From: Scylla paramamosain
Taxonomy: Eukaryota; Arthropoda; Malacostraca; Decapoda; Portunidae
DNA: 64,000 nucleotides
NCBI RefSeq assembly: GCF_035594125.1
Contig: NC_087186.1
Location: 555,228-619,227, forward strand
Direction: 5' to 3'
Shown: one piece after another, positions 38,973 through 51,022 of the stretch
Layout: every line of letters begins with the position of its first letter
Numbering within the stretch: the stretch's first letter is position 1
Translations under genes and position numbers: made by a program
The notes under the pieces: model-generated
Databases searched by the model: none
Told to the model about the DNA's origin: nothing
Seen by the model: the letters and a program-made list of their open reading frames with translations, nothing else

Positions 38973-39679
38973 GGTTTATTATTCAGGCAGTTTACAAACT
39001 GAAAATGTACACAGAGGGGTGGGGAAATACTTAACATTAATCCTAAAGCTAGGTCTAATCTAGAAGCGAAATATTATTAACTGATGGCTCGTACCATGGG
39101 GGGGAATCTCGCTGAATCTGTACCGGACCGTGCGGGGCACCTTTAGGGGCGTTATCTTATTGTGGTTTTTGGTGGCACGGACTGGGTGAGGCGCATCAGG
39201 CGGCAGCATGTGTCTGAGACTTGAATGATGCAAAAGTCCCTTTCCAAATTTCACCAAGGCCTCTCGGTGCCTGGTGTATAGTTTGAACAGACTCAGGGTG
39301 GTCAGGGCTTCATCATAGGTTGTGTAGGCAGGGCCAAGGATGACCCTGCACGCCCTTTTCTGCATACTCTCTAGCTGGAGCTGTTGAGTGTGTGTGAGGG
39401 AGAAGAACCACGCTGGGGAGACATACATGTGTTTTGGGGAGGATGAAGTTGAGGTACACCCTTCTTAACTTGTCTGTCAGCGTCCTCAGCGACTTGAATC
39501 TGTGCAGCAAGTACAGCCTGTAAGTATCCGATCTTACGGTGCTGGCGACATGCTACTTCCATGTCAGCTGGTTGTCCACCGTGACTCCGAGAAGCTTGGC
39601 ACATCGGACCACCTGGAGGGAGTACGGGCCCACCTTGAGCTGGGGAGGGGACACTGTTAAGAGGAGGTACAGAAATGCA

Positions 39680-40321
39680 TCATCCTGCTCTTTTTCGTCC
39701 ACTTCTGCAATCCCTCCAAGATTGCATGCAGTGGCGAGTAGTCCGGGTTCTTGGTGGAGACTGGGACGCTGATGGTGCAGTCATCCACATACTTCCTGCG
39801 ATGGGGGTGTCAGTGAGGGCGTCGTTAATCAGGAGTAGGAAGCATAGTGGACCCATCTTGGTCCCCTGGGAGATCCCACATGTCAGCTGTTGGAAATTAG
39901 AGACAGAGCCCTGGTAGCGAACAGCCTGACGCCTCCCTGAGAGGAAGTCGGCTAGCCACGCTACCAGGTTAGGAGGTAGACCCAGACTTATTGCCTTGCT
40001 GATGACAAAAGTATGATCAACAAGATCAAAGGCTTTTTTGAAGTTCAGAAAAGCAACAGATAGAGAGATGCTTCGCTTGCCCAAGTGGCTGTGAATGAAT
40101 TCAAGGAAGCTGGTCAGGTAATGGGAGATGAAGGTGGCTTTAATATTGCCAAACTGTCTGGTATCCACGGTATTATAAACTTTGGTGTAGGCCCAGTCAT
40201 ACACAAAATCTTCACAAATAAGGCTAGGGATAGGGGTGATAGAGACTGGCCTGAGGTCACCGAGTGACTGTGGACAGGAAGTTTTGGGGATGGGTGTGAC
40301 ATAAGATGTCTTCCAGTCCAC
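39680..40321 (-). pseudogene. Family-C LINE reverse transcriptase
   Basis: The frame reads DLRPVSITPIPSLICEDFVY, AFLNFKKAFDLVDHTFVIS (motif A, first Asp changed to Asn compared with FVDFKKAFD), LADFLSGRRQAVRY, CGISQGTKMGPLCFLLLIND (motif B). A frameshift comes just before motif C: YVDDCT is read in a different frame near 39795. The C-terminal continuation (SMQKRACRVILGPAYTTYDE) lies at 39060-39428. Not functional. Confidence 0.85.
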
Positions 40322-40455
40322 GGGGCAAGAGTGTTGAGAGAGAGGCGTTTATTATGGAGCATAGCCGTGTTGCTGGTTCTTCAGGAAACTCCTTGTAAAT
40401 TTTTATAGGATGGTCAGTGGGTGTGGTGGATCTTGATTTAAATTCAAGCATTCTC

Positions 40456-40908
40456 TTAAAAACATCCATCACCTGGACGGGGGGTGGGAGGAGAGGGTGG
40501 GTGGGTGGGGGTGGGGATGGGAGGGGGCGGGAAGATGGAAGGAAGGGGTGGTACACTACGCACAATATGATGTAGGTTGTGTTGCTGGGATGGCAGGGAG
40601 GCGTAACTCTCACCCACAGGGCCTCTACTACGGCAGGAATATTGACAAGGAGGTGTGAGGGGCTGAGGGCAGAGCTGCAGAAAACGGCTTCTCCCCCCTC
40701 CCATGCGTCCTATCCTGAGGTGATGGTAGAGCTGGTAGTCCTGCATCGTGCACACCTTAGGAACAATCTGCCACGCCTCAGTTACCGCCACAATGTCCGC
40801 ACAAGTGGAACTCACCGTAACAATCAACTCGTCCATCTTGTTGACCAAAGACGTCGCGTCAAAAGAAGAGGCGGGGGGGAAGACTTTACCACACACGCGG
40901 CACTTCAA
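40456..40908 (-). pseudogene. Family-C LINE N-terminus and endonuclease start
   Basis: 150 residues starting MKCRVCGKVFPP. VNKMDELIVTVSSTCADIVA, VTEAWQIVPKVC and YQLYHHLR match the front of a LINE endonuclease. The frame then enters a Pro-rich tail, which reflects a frameshift and deletion of the catalytic part. Upstream, in another frame (to about 41030), Lys/Arg-rich sequence may be the end of the preceding ORF. Confidence 0.65.
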
Positions 40909-41036
40909 AGTGTTTGTATTCCCTCTTCACCCTGCAGTCTTCTCTGGCACTGGAAGTCACTACCTTGATGGGACGCACCACACTTTTACCTTCTCTGGAT
41001 TTGCGGTTTTGAAATAGTTTGTAGGTCTTAAGGTAC

Positions 41037-43102
41037 TGTATCATGTTGAGTTAAACTGTGGTTAAGTAAGGTTAGTTGGTTAGGTCAGGTTACATAAGGT
41101 TTTATGAGGTTAGGTGAGGTTAGATGTTGTTAGGTGAGGTTACATTTGGTTAGGTGTGGATAGGAGTGGTTATCTGAGGTTAGGTGAGGTTAGATGATTT
41201 TAGGTATGGGTAGGTGAAGTTAGGTGAGGTTAGGTAATGTTAGGTGGAACTAGGTGAGGTTATATGAGGTTAGGTAATGTTAGGTAAAATTAGATGATGT
41301 TAGGTGAGGTTTGCTGAGGTTAGGTGTAGTTAAGTGTGATTAGGTGAGGTTAGATAAGATTAGTGTGGTTAGATGAGGATAAGGACCTATGTGAGGTCGT
41401 TAGGTTAGGTGAAGTAAGGAGAGGCTAGGTGAGGTTTAGGTGTTGCTAGGTAAGGTTAGGTGAGGTTAGATTTGGTTAGGTGAGGTTAGGTGACGTTACA
41501 TGTGGTTAGGTGTGGTTATGTGTGGTTAGGTGAGGATAGGTGGGTTTAGGTGAGATTAAGTGTGATTAATTGAGATTTTGTGACTTAGGTGATGTTATCT
41601 GAGGTTTAGTGAGGTTAATTGTGTCTAGGTGAGGTTAAGTGTTGTTATGAGACGTTAGGTAAGATTACGTGAGATTACATGTGCTTAGATGAGTTTAGGT
41701 GAGGTTAAGTATGCTTAGATGAGGTTAGGTGAGATTATGAATGCTTAATTAAGGTTAAATGAGGTTAGGTGTGCTTAAGTGAGTTTAGGTGAAGTTACAT
41801 ATGGTTACGTGTAGTTATATGTATATAGATGAGGTTAGGTGAGGTTCGTTGTGGTTAAGTGACATAGATGAGGTTAGGTGAGGTTAGATGAGCTTAGGTG
41901 AGGTTAGGTGTTGTTATGAGATGTTAGGTAAGGTTAGATGAGGCAAAGTGTGGTTAAGTGAGGTTAGGTGAGGTTAGATGAGATTAGGTGTGGTTAAGTT
42001 AGGTCAGGTAAGGTTATGTGTGATTATGTGTGGTTAAGAGATATTAGGCAAGGTTATCTGTGGTTTAGTAAGATTAGCTGTGGTTTAGAGATGTAAGATG
42101 ATGTTAGGTGATGTTAGGTGAGGCTAGGTGACATTAGTTTTGGATAGGTGTTCTTAGGTGAGGTTAGGTGAAGTTCTGTGGAGTTAGGTGAAGTTATGTG
42201 AGGTTACGTTGAGTTAAGTGCGCTAATGTGAGTTTAGTTTAGGTGAGGTTAGATGAGGTTACATGTGCTTAGGTGAGGTTAAGTGAGGTTAGGAGTGCTT
42301 TTGTGAGGTGAGGTGAGGTTAGGTGTGGTTAAGTTAGTTTATGAGTTTACATGTGGATACGTGAAGTTATGTGTATGTAGGTGAGGTTAGGTAATGTTCG
42401 GTGTGGTTAGATAAGGTTACGTGAGGTTACATAAGTTTAGGTTTGCTTAAGTGAGGTTAAGAGAGATTAGATGAGGTAAGATGTGGTTAGGAAAGGTTGA
42501 AAGAGGCTAAGTGAGATTAGGTGTGGTTTGGTATGGTTATATAAGGTCAGATGAGGTTCGGTGTGGCTACGTGATGGTAGATATGGTTAGTTCTCGTTAG
42601 GATAGTTTAGGTGAGATTATGTGAGGTTAGATAATTAGGTTAGCTTAGGTGAGGTTTAGTGTGGTTAAGTGAGTATATGTAGTGATAGGTGAAGTTAGGT
42701 GTGTTTAGGTGAGGCTAGGAGTGTATAGATGAGGATATGTGAGGTTAGGTGAAGTTAAGTAAGGATAGGTGAGGTTAGGTGAAGTTTTTGTGATGTTACT
42801 TAAGGTTAGGTGGGGTTAGATAAGGTTTGGTTATCTTTGCTGAGGTTAGATAATTTTAGATGATGTTAGGTGATGTTAGCTGAGATTAGGTGAGATTAGG
42901 TATGGTCAGGCGTGGTTAGGTGAGGTTATATAAGACTAGTTAAAGTCAGGTGAGGTTAGGTAAGGTTAGGTGATGCTACATGAGGTTAATTGTGGTTAAG
43001 TTGTGGTGTCAATTGATGATGTTAGGTTAGGTTAGGTGAGGTTAGGCAAGATTAGGTGAGGTTAGCTGAGGTTAGGTGGTTATGTGAGGTTAGGTGTAGT
43101 TG
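41037..43102 (+). repeat. Decamer satellite, block 3
   Basis: About 2 kb of degenerate TTAGGTGAGG units, all in the plus orientation, ending abruptly at the truncated family-A LINE. Confidence 0.95.
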
Positions 43103-43216
43103 GGCTCCTCCGATCACAATCTCATATCTTTATCTTGTCCTATCGCTCCAATACGTCCTCATGATCCCCCTTAGCAAAGGCGTCTATGGCGTTTTGCCCC
43201 TTCTAGTTGGGGGGAC

Positions 43217-44275
43217 TTGAGGAAGTATTTTGCTGATTTTCCTTGGAATGACTACTGCTTCCGTGTCAGAGACCCGTCTTTGTGTGGTGAGCGCATAACA
43301 GAGGTGATAGTGTCTGGCATGGAGGCGTACATTCCTCACTCTTTTTCTCGTCCTAAGCCTTCTAAACCTTGGTTTAACACAGCTTGTTCTCGTGCTATAC
43401 ATGATAGAGAGGTGGCCCACAAAGGGTACTTAACCCTTCCATCACCAGAATATCATGCACTTTATATTTCTGACCGGAACCATGCCAAGTCTGTTCTGAA
43501 ACTAGCCAAAAAATCCTTCATAAACAGAAAATGTCAAAACCTTTCAAGATCTTACTCCCCTCGTGATTTCTGGCATCTAGCCAAAAATATTTCCAGTAAC
43601 TTTGCTTTTTCTTCTTTCCCTCCTCTATTTCAACCAGATGGCACCACTGCTATCACATCTATTTCTAAAGCTGAACTCTTAGCACAAACATTTGCTAAAA
43701 ACTCTACCTTGGACGATTCTGGGCTTGTTCCTCTCTCTCCTCCGCTCTCTGACTACTTCATGCCACCTGTTAAAATTCTTCGCAATGATGTGTTCCATGC
43801 CCTCGCTGGCCTAAACCCTCGGAAAGCATATGGACCTGATGGGATCCCTCCTATTGTTCCCCGAAACTGTGCCTCCGTGCTTGCACCTTGCCTAGTCAAA
43901 CTCTTTCAGCTCTGTCTGTCAACATCTACCTTTCCTTCTTGCTGGAAGTTTGCCTACATTCAACCTGTTCCTAAAAAGAGTGACTGTTCTAATCCCTCAA
44001 ACTACATTTCTATTGCTTTAATTTCCTGCCTATCTAAACTTTTTGAATCTATCCTCAACAGGAAGATTCTTACCTTGGACGATTCTGGGCTTGTTCCTCT
44101 CTCTCCTCCGCTCTCTGACTACTTCATGCCACCTGTTAAAATTCTTCGCAATGATGTGTTCCATGCCCTCGCTGGCCTAAACCCTCGGAAAGCTTATGGA
44201 CCTGATGGGATCCCTCCTATTGTTCCCCGAAACTGTGCCTCCGTGCTTGCACCTTGCCTAGTCAAACTCTTTTAG
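43217..44275 (+). pseudogene. Truncated family-A LINE linker and RT fingers, duplicated
   Basis: 352 residues. [33 protein letters not shown] and NYISIALISCLSK (Arg-Pro of YRPIALIS changed) are followed by a second copy of the TLDDSGLVPLSPPLSDYFMP to LVKLF segment. The duplication is an exact multiple of three, so the frame stays open until a TAG at 44273, where the first copy has CAG. The first and second copies differ at only a few bases. Confidence 0.85.
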
Positions 44276-44408
44276 CTCTGTCTGTCAACATCTACCTTTC
44301 CTTCTTGCTGGAAGTTTGCCTACATTCAACCTGTTCCTAAAAAGAGTGACTGTTCTAATCCCTCAAACTACATTTCTATTGCTTTAATTTCCTGCCTATC
44401 TAAACTTT

Positions 44409-45687
44409 TTGAATCTATCCTCAACAGGAAGATTCTTGAACATCTATCACTTCACAACCTTCTATCTGATCGCCAGTATGGGTTCCGTCAGGGCCGCTTT
44501 ACTGGTGATCTTCTGGATTTCCTTACTGAGTCTTGGTCATCCTCTTTTAGAGATTTTGATGAAACTTTTGCTGTTGCCTTGGACATATCAAAAGCTTTTG
44601 ATAGAATCTGGCACAAAGCTTTGATTTCCAAACTACCCTCCTACGGTTTCTATCCTTCTCTCTTTAACTTCATCTTAAGTTTCCTTTCTGACCGTTCTAT
44701 TGCTGCTGTGGTAGACGGTCACTGTTCTTCTCCTAAATCTATTAATAATGGTGTTCCTCAGGGTTCTGTCTTGTCATTCACTCTCTTCTTATTATTCATT
44801 AATGATTTTCTAAACCAAACTTCTTGTCCTGTCCACTCCAACGCTGATGATACCACCCTGCACTTTTCCACGTCTTTTCATAGACGTCCAACACTTCAGG
44901 AGGTAAACATATCACGCAGGGAAACCACAGAACGCTTGACTTATGATCTTTATAAAATTTCTGATTGGGGCAGAGCAATCTTGGTATTGTTCAATGTCTC
45001 AAAAACTCAGTCCCTATATCTATCAGCTTGACACAACTTTCCAGACAACTATCCCCTCTTCTTCAATGGCACTCAACTGTCCCCCTCTTCTACACTGAAC
45101 ATCCTTGCTCTGTCCTTTACTTATAATCTGAACTGGAAACTTCACATCTCATCTCTAGCTAAAAGAGCTATGAAGTTAGGTGTTCTGAGACGTCTCCGCC
45201 AGTTTTTTTTACCCCCCCAGATGCTAACTCTGTACAAGGGCCTTATCCGTCCATGTATGGAGTATACTTCACGTGTCTGGGGGGTTCCACTCATACTGCT
45301 CTTCTAGACAGGGTGGAATCAAAATTTCGTCTCATCAACTCCTCTCTTCTAACTGATTGTCTTCAGCCTCTCTCTCACCACCGCAATGTTGCATATCTAG
45401 CTGTTTTCTACAGCTATTTTCATGCTAATTGCTCTTCTGATCTTGCTAACTGCATGCTTCCCTTCCTTCCGTGGCCTCGCTGCACAAGACTTTCTTCTTT
45501 CTCTCACCCCTATTCTGTTCACCTCTCTAACGCAAGAGTTAACCAGTATTCTCAATCGTTCATCCCTTTCTCTGGCAAACTCTGGAACTCCCTGCCTGCT
45601 TCTGTGTTTCTACCTTCCTATGACTTGAATTCCTTCAAGAGGGAGGTTGCAAGACACTTATTCATCAACTTTAGACCACTGCTTTGA
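44409..45687 (+). pseudogene. Truncated family-A LINE reverse transcriptase palm and C-terminus
   Basis: Frames at 44579-45031 and 45253-45687 carry DISKAFDRIWHKALISKLPS (motif A), NGVPQGSVLSF (motif B) and HSNADDTTLHF (motif C with Tyr changed to Asn), then a stop at 45029. After a frameshift the C-terminus (ALLDRVESKFRLINSS to LFINF) follows. The YADD-to-NADD change alone would inactivate the polymerase. Confidence 0.85.
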
Positions 45688-45781
45688 CCCTTTTATGGGA
45701 CTTGCATTTCAGTAGGCATATTTTTTTATTGTATTTTTGTTGCCCTTGGCCAGTGTCCTTCCTACAAAAAAAAAAAAAAAA

Positions 45782-45834
45782 GTGATGTGATGTTAGATTA
45801 GGTGTTGCTAGGTGTGGTTAGGTGATTTTAGAAT
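45782..45834 (+). repeat. Decamer satellite, short remnant
   Basis: Four or five degenerate units between the LINE poly(A) and the 60-bp satellite. Confidence 0.75.
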
Positions 45835-47860
45835 TGTCTCAAAAATGTTGATACCGTGTATCTCACTGAAACTTATTTCATAGGTTCCATAAGTATCTCT
45901 TAAAATGGCAATACCATGTTTTTTATTCAGACTTGGTTTTCTGATGTTTATAAACATTGCCCAAAATGGCAATATCCTCTTTCTCATTAAATCTCGGTTT
46001 TCAGGTTTCATAAGTATCTCCTTATATGGCGACACAGATTCGGTTTTTGGGTTTCATGAGATTATCCCAAAATGGCGATACCCTGTTTCTTATTCAAACT
46101 CACTTTCCGGGATTCATCAGTATCTCTTAAAATGGCGATAACCTGCTTCTCATTGAAAGTCGGTTTTCGGGTTTCATAAACATCTCCGAAAAAAGCTTTA
46201 CGCTATTTACCTTTCAATTCCGGTTTTCAAATTTTATTATTATCTCGAAAAATGGCAATAACATGTTTCGCATTCAAACTCGGTTTTTCGTTTTTCAGAA
46301 GTATCTCCTAATAAGGCGATACAGTTTTTCTCATTCAAACTCGGTTTTCGGTTTTCTTAAGCATCTCCTTAAATGGCGATACCCTGTTCACCATTCAAAC
46401 TCGGTTTTAATGTGTCATAAGCATTTAACAAAATGGAGATACACTGTTTCTCATTCAAACTCGGTTTTCGGGTTTCATATGCATCTAAAATGGCTTTTCA
46501 CTGTTTCTCATTCAAACTCGGTTTTCGAGTGTTCATGAGTTTCATCAGTATCTCTCAAAATGGCGATTCCTCAGTTTCTCATTAAAACTCGGTTTTTTAG
46601 GTTTTTATAAGTATTTAAAAAAATGGCGATACGCATTTTCATATTTAAACTTGCTTTTCGGGTTCATGTGTTTCATAAGCATCACCCTAAATATCAATAC
46701 ATTGTTTCTCATTCAAATTCGGATTTTAGTGTTTCATAAATATCTCCTAAAAAGACGATACCCATTTTCTCATTCAAACTCGCTTTTCGTGTTTTATCAT
46801 TGTCTCCCAAAATAGAGATATCCCGTTTTTTATATAGTGTATTTTTGCGTGTTTTTATAAGTACCTCTCAAAATGGCGAAACTATTTTTAATTGACACTC
46901 AGTTTACAGGTTTATTGTTTCATCAGATACTCCCAAAATAGTGAAAACTTGTTTCTCATTCAAACTCAGTTTTCGGATTTCACGAGTATCTCCCAAAATG
47001 GCGATACACTCTTCATTATAAAGAAAAAAAAATGTTTTTAGGTGCTCGAGTTTCATAAATATCACCCAAAATGGAAATACCCTGATTATCATTCAGACTC
47101 AATTTTCGGATTTCACTAGTATCTCCCAAAATAGTGATACACTGTTTCTCATCCAAACTCGATTTTCAGGTTTCATAGGTATCTCACAAAATGGTGATAT
47201 CCTTTTTATTATCCAAACTCAGTTTTTGGGTTTCATATGTTTGTCTCAAAATTGTGATGCCTTGTTTCTCTTTCAAACTCGGTCCCTGTATTTCATGAGA
47301 ATCTCCCAAAATGGCGATACCATGTTTTTCATTCAAACACAGTTTTTGGGTTTCATAAACATCTCCCAAACTGGCGATAGCCTGTATCTCATTCAACCTC
47401 GGTTTTCGGGTTTCATAAGAATATATAAAAATGGCGATCCCCTTTTTCTCATTCAAAATCGGTTTTCAGATTTCAATGGTATCTCCAAAAATTACGATAT
47501 TATGTTTTTCTTTCTAACTCAGTTTTCGGGTTCATAGGTTTTATGAATATCTCACAAAATAGCGATACCCAGTTTCTTATTCAAACTCAGTTTTCATGTT
47601 TCGTCAGTATATCCTAAAATGGCAATACTACTTTTCTCATTCACTCTCGACTTTCGGGTTTGACAAGTATTTCCCAAAATAGCTATACTATGTTTGTCAT
47701 TCAAACTAGGTTTTCGGCTTTTATAATTATCTACCAAAATTGCGATACCATGTTTCTCATTTACATTCGATTCTCGGGATTCAAAACTATCACTTAAAAT
47801 ATTGATACCATGTTTCTCATACAGACTCGGTTTTCGGGTTTTTATCATTATCTCCCAAAA
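45835..47860 (+). repeat. 60-bp satellite, left part
   Basis: A tandem array with period about 60 bp (for example 46331, 46391, 46451). Each unit contains catttcaaactcggttttcgg-like and 'tctcccaaaatggcgata' words. About 33 diverged units are present. Small frames across it are by-products. A CR1-like LINE interrupts the array at 47861 and it resumes at about 52046. Confidence 0.93.
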
Positions 47861-47948
47861 CATAAGAACATAAGAACATAAGAAATAAGGGAAGCTGCAA
47901 GAAGCGACCAGGCTTACACGTGGCAGTCCCTGTATGAAACACTCCTAC

Positions 47949-48410
47949 CTATTTCCATCTGTTATCCCCATCCATAAACTTGTCTAATCTTCTCTTAAAG
48001 CTCTCTAGTGTCCTAGCACTAACTACATGATTACTGAGTCCGTTCCACTCATCTACCACTCTATTTGAGAACCAATTTTTTCCTATCTCCTTCCTAAACC
48101 TAAATTTTTCAAGCTTGAACCCGTTATTTCTTGTTCTACCCTGGTTGCTGATCCTAAGAATTTTGCTTACATCTCCCTTGTTATAACCCTTATACCACTT
48201 AAAGACTTCTATCACGTCCCCTCTTAACCTACATCTCTCTAGAGAATGTAAATTTAACCGCTTCAACCTCGCTTCGTAAGGAATACTCCTCATCCCCTGA
48301 ATCCTTTTAGTCATTCTCCTCTGTACTGATTCTAATAGACCTATATCTTTCCTGTAATGTGGGGACCAGAACTGCACAGCGTAGTCTAGATGAGGTCTGA
48401 CCAGCGCCAA
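47949..48410 (-). pseudogene. CR1-like ORF2, C-terminal region
   Basis: 153 residues starting MALVRPHLDYAVQFWSPHYR, the usual end of CR1-type ORF2. ESVQRRMTKRIQGMR, YEARLKRLNLHSLERCRLRG and WNGLSNHVVSARTLESFKRR are followed by a stop at 47949. It is out of frame with the preceding part by one base. The initial Met is only the first in the fragment. Confidence 0.87.
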
Positions 48411-48528
48411 GTATAACTTTAATATTACTTCCGTCCTTCTACTTTTAACACTCCTAAAAATGAATCCTAGTACCCTATTTGCCTTGTTTCTGGCTTCTAT
48501 GCATTGTTTCCCTAGACGGAGTTTAGAG

Positions 48529-49746
48529 CTAACTATAACTCCTAAATCTTTCTCGTACCCTGTACCTACCAGAGTTTGGGTGTTTAATGTGTGGGTTTCC
48601 TCTACCTACGCTAAGCACTTTGCATTTATTGATATTAAATTGTATTTGCCATCTATCCGTCCATTCATTCATTCTATCTAAGTCTGTCTGCAAGGCGATG
48701 GCATCCGCTTCTGACCTAATTAATCTACCTATCTTTGTGTCATCCGCAAATTTACTAACATCGCTACTAATTCCACTATCCAAGTCATTGATATATATTA
48801 GAAATAATAATGGCCCTAATACTGATCCCTGTGGCACCCCACTAATGACATGACCCCACTCGGATTTCGAGCCGTTTATTAGCACTCTCTGTCGCCTGTT
48901 ACCAAGCCATGACCCTATCCAACCTAACACCTTCCCATCTATCCCATGCGCCCTAACCTTTCTCAGGAGCCTTTGATGGGGCACCTTGTCGAATGCTTTA
49001 CTAAAGTCCAGATATAAGATATCATAACTATCACCATTATCTACTGCCTCGTACACCTTACTGTAAAAACTTAACAAGTTTGTCAGGCAAGACTTCCTCT
49101 TCGTGAAGCCATGCTGTGACTGATTTATCAAGTTATGTTTGTCTAAATGTTCCCTAATGTTCCTGGCTATTATTGACTCTAACATTTTACCTACAACTGA
49201 AGTTAAGCTGACAGGTCTATAATTAGACGCTAAAGTTTTATCCCCTTTCTTAAAGATGGGTACTACATTAGCCTGCCTCCACATTACTGGTACCTCACCC
49301 GACTCCAGTGATTTCCTAAAGACAGAAACTAACGGCTCACTGATAATCTTTTTACATTCCTTCAGTACTCTGGGATATATTTCATCAGGTCCTGGTGACT
49401 TGAACTTTTTTAGCCTATCTATCTCCTGCTCCACTATCTCCCTAGTTATGGAAATATCCGTCAGCTTCTCATACTCATCTGCTCTAAACACCTGTTCACT
49501 ATCTGGCATATCCTGCATGTTTTCCTGAGTGAAGACAGTTAAAAAATAATCATTCAGAAGTTTACTAATCTCCTCCCCAGAACTAACCAGCTCCCCATCT
49601 GCTGCCTTTAATGGACCTACAGTATCCTTATTTTTCGTCCTGTATACCTGATAAAATCCCTTGGGGTCCGTCTTCGCCTGGCTGGCTACCTTTAATTCAT
49701 AATTGTCCTTAGCTTTCCTCGTTAACTTCCTGACTGTTCTAACTAA
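48529..49746 (-). pseudogene. CR1-like ORF2, reverse transcriptase part
   Basis: Continuing in the same frame after the stop: KSPGPDEIYPRVLKECKKII, NYRPVSLTSVVGKMLE, QHGFTKRKSCLTNLL, LYLDFSKAFDKVPHQRLLRK (motif A), SGVPQGSVLGPLLFLIYIND (motif B) and KFADDTKIGRLI (motif C, intact). After NKCKVLSVGRGNP a frameshift near 48560 ends the frame, and the C-terminus follows at 47949-48410. Every catalytic motif is kept. Confidence 0.9.
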
Positions 49747-50946
49747 TTAATTATACTGTGTCCTTAAAACTTCCTCACCTGCCCTTAATCTCTTATATAC
49801 TCGTATACTTCTCTTACGCCCTATATAATGCTTTAACCTAGCAGTCATCCATTTAGGGTCATTTTTTTGTGATCTTATTGTTTTATACGGGATATTTGCT
49901 AATTGACCTGTATGAACTTTATCTACGAAATATTTATACAATTCATCTACATTTACTTCACCTAAACCCCTCATCTCGTTCCCTACCATCCTCTCCCCTC
50001 CCTCATCAACTCGCCTCGACCTTACCTCTCTCATTTCAGCATGACCTGACATTCCAACATACTCACACCTATCTCCCCCCTTCCTCTTTCCTCCTCCCTT
50101 CTGGAGCCTCACCTCACCTCCCTCATCCTGCCTTATCTCTCTGAACTCCGTCCCTGACCTGACCTCACCCTGCATCCTTTGCCAGTCCACTCCTTGGAGG
50201 TACCTTTTTAATTCTTCAAAATCTGCTCTCCTAAAGTTAGGTATTTTACTAGTGTTTTTATTTCTAACAGTTTCTTCCCATTCTAGATTGTACCTAATTT
50301 CCCTATGGTCACTGTTACCTAGCTGTCCTCCAACCTCTACCTGCGTGACTGCTTCCTCCCTGTTAGTAAGAATCAAATCTAGAATATTATTCCCCCTTGT
50401 GGGTTCTACGACTACCTGTTTTAAAAAATTATCCTGAATTACCTTAAGGAATTCCTCTGCTTCCTTGTTACCCACAATCAGACTCCAGTCGATATTCCTA
50501 AAATTAAAATCTCCTACCACACATACCTGACTGTACCTGCCTGCTCTATTTAATTCCTGCCACAGTGAGATGTTAATTTCCTCTGTACTAGTCGGTGGTC
50601 TGTAAACTACCCCTAGTACTACTGACTGCGATCCTTCCTTAATATCTACCCATATCGACTCTGCTTTGTTATCTGTTTTAATTCTATTGTTCATACAGCA
50701 CTGTAATGTGTCCCTAACGTATAACGCGACACCTCCTCCTCTCCTGTTTTCTCTATCTTTATAGAACATTGTATACCCATCTATCTTAACCTCTGGATTA
50801 AATACTTTTCCTGACATATCTAACCAAGTTTCAGTTAAAGCAATGATATCAAATTTCTCTACACTCGCTATTCCTCTAAGCAAGTCTATTTTATTCAGAA
50901 TACTTCTACAATTTGTGTAGTAAACACTTAAGCTATTTCTCACCAT
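49747..50946 (-). pseudogene. CR1-like ORF2, endonuclease part
   Basis: A 399-residue frame starting MVRNSLSVYYTNCRSILNKI. AP endonuclease motifs in order are NCRSILNK, ALTETWLD (Glu), RRGGGVALYVRD, VYRPPTS, VVGDFNFRNIDW and LGNSDHREI. A linker follows. The frame ends at a TAA (49747-49749) in RTQYN-stop-LVRTV. The same frame is open on both sides, so this is a single nonsense change. ORF2 might start further upstream, overlapping the gap after ORF1. Confidence 0.88.
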
Positions 50947-51022
50947 CCCTAAGCTAGTTTCCTTTCTAGATTTAACTAATTTGCCCCTTGCCTTCTCCTC
51001 ACTACCCCTTCTTCCCTCCCGA

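Larger units (their letters stand above)
38970..41036 (-). mobile_element. LINE family C, long copy
   Basis: On the minus strand this copy includes an N-terminal zinc-finger-like CRVCGKVF (about 40900), an endonuclease start (VNKMDELIVTVSSTCADIVA, VTEAWQ), a Pro-rich gap, the reverse transcriptase, the C-terminal region and the 3' end in (AAT)n. Much of the endonuclease is missing or shifted. It is inserted in the decamer satellite, which continues on both sides. Compared with the copy at 1946 it keeps the reverse transcriptase YVDD block. Confidence 0.87.
43103..45781 (+). mobile_element. LINE family A, 5'-truncated, with internal duplication
   Basis: The copy begins inside the endonuclease at the SSDHNLIS block and runs to a poly(A) tail at about 45765-45781. 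5' truncation is typical of incomplete reverse transcription. A 366-bp tandem duplication (43706-44071 and 44072-44437) repeats the reverse transcriptase finger region. It sits in the decamer satellite. Confidence 0.92.
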
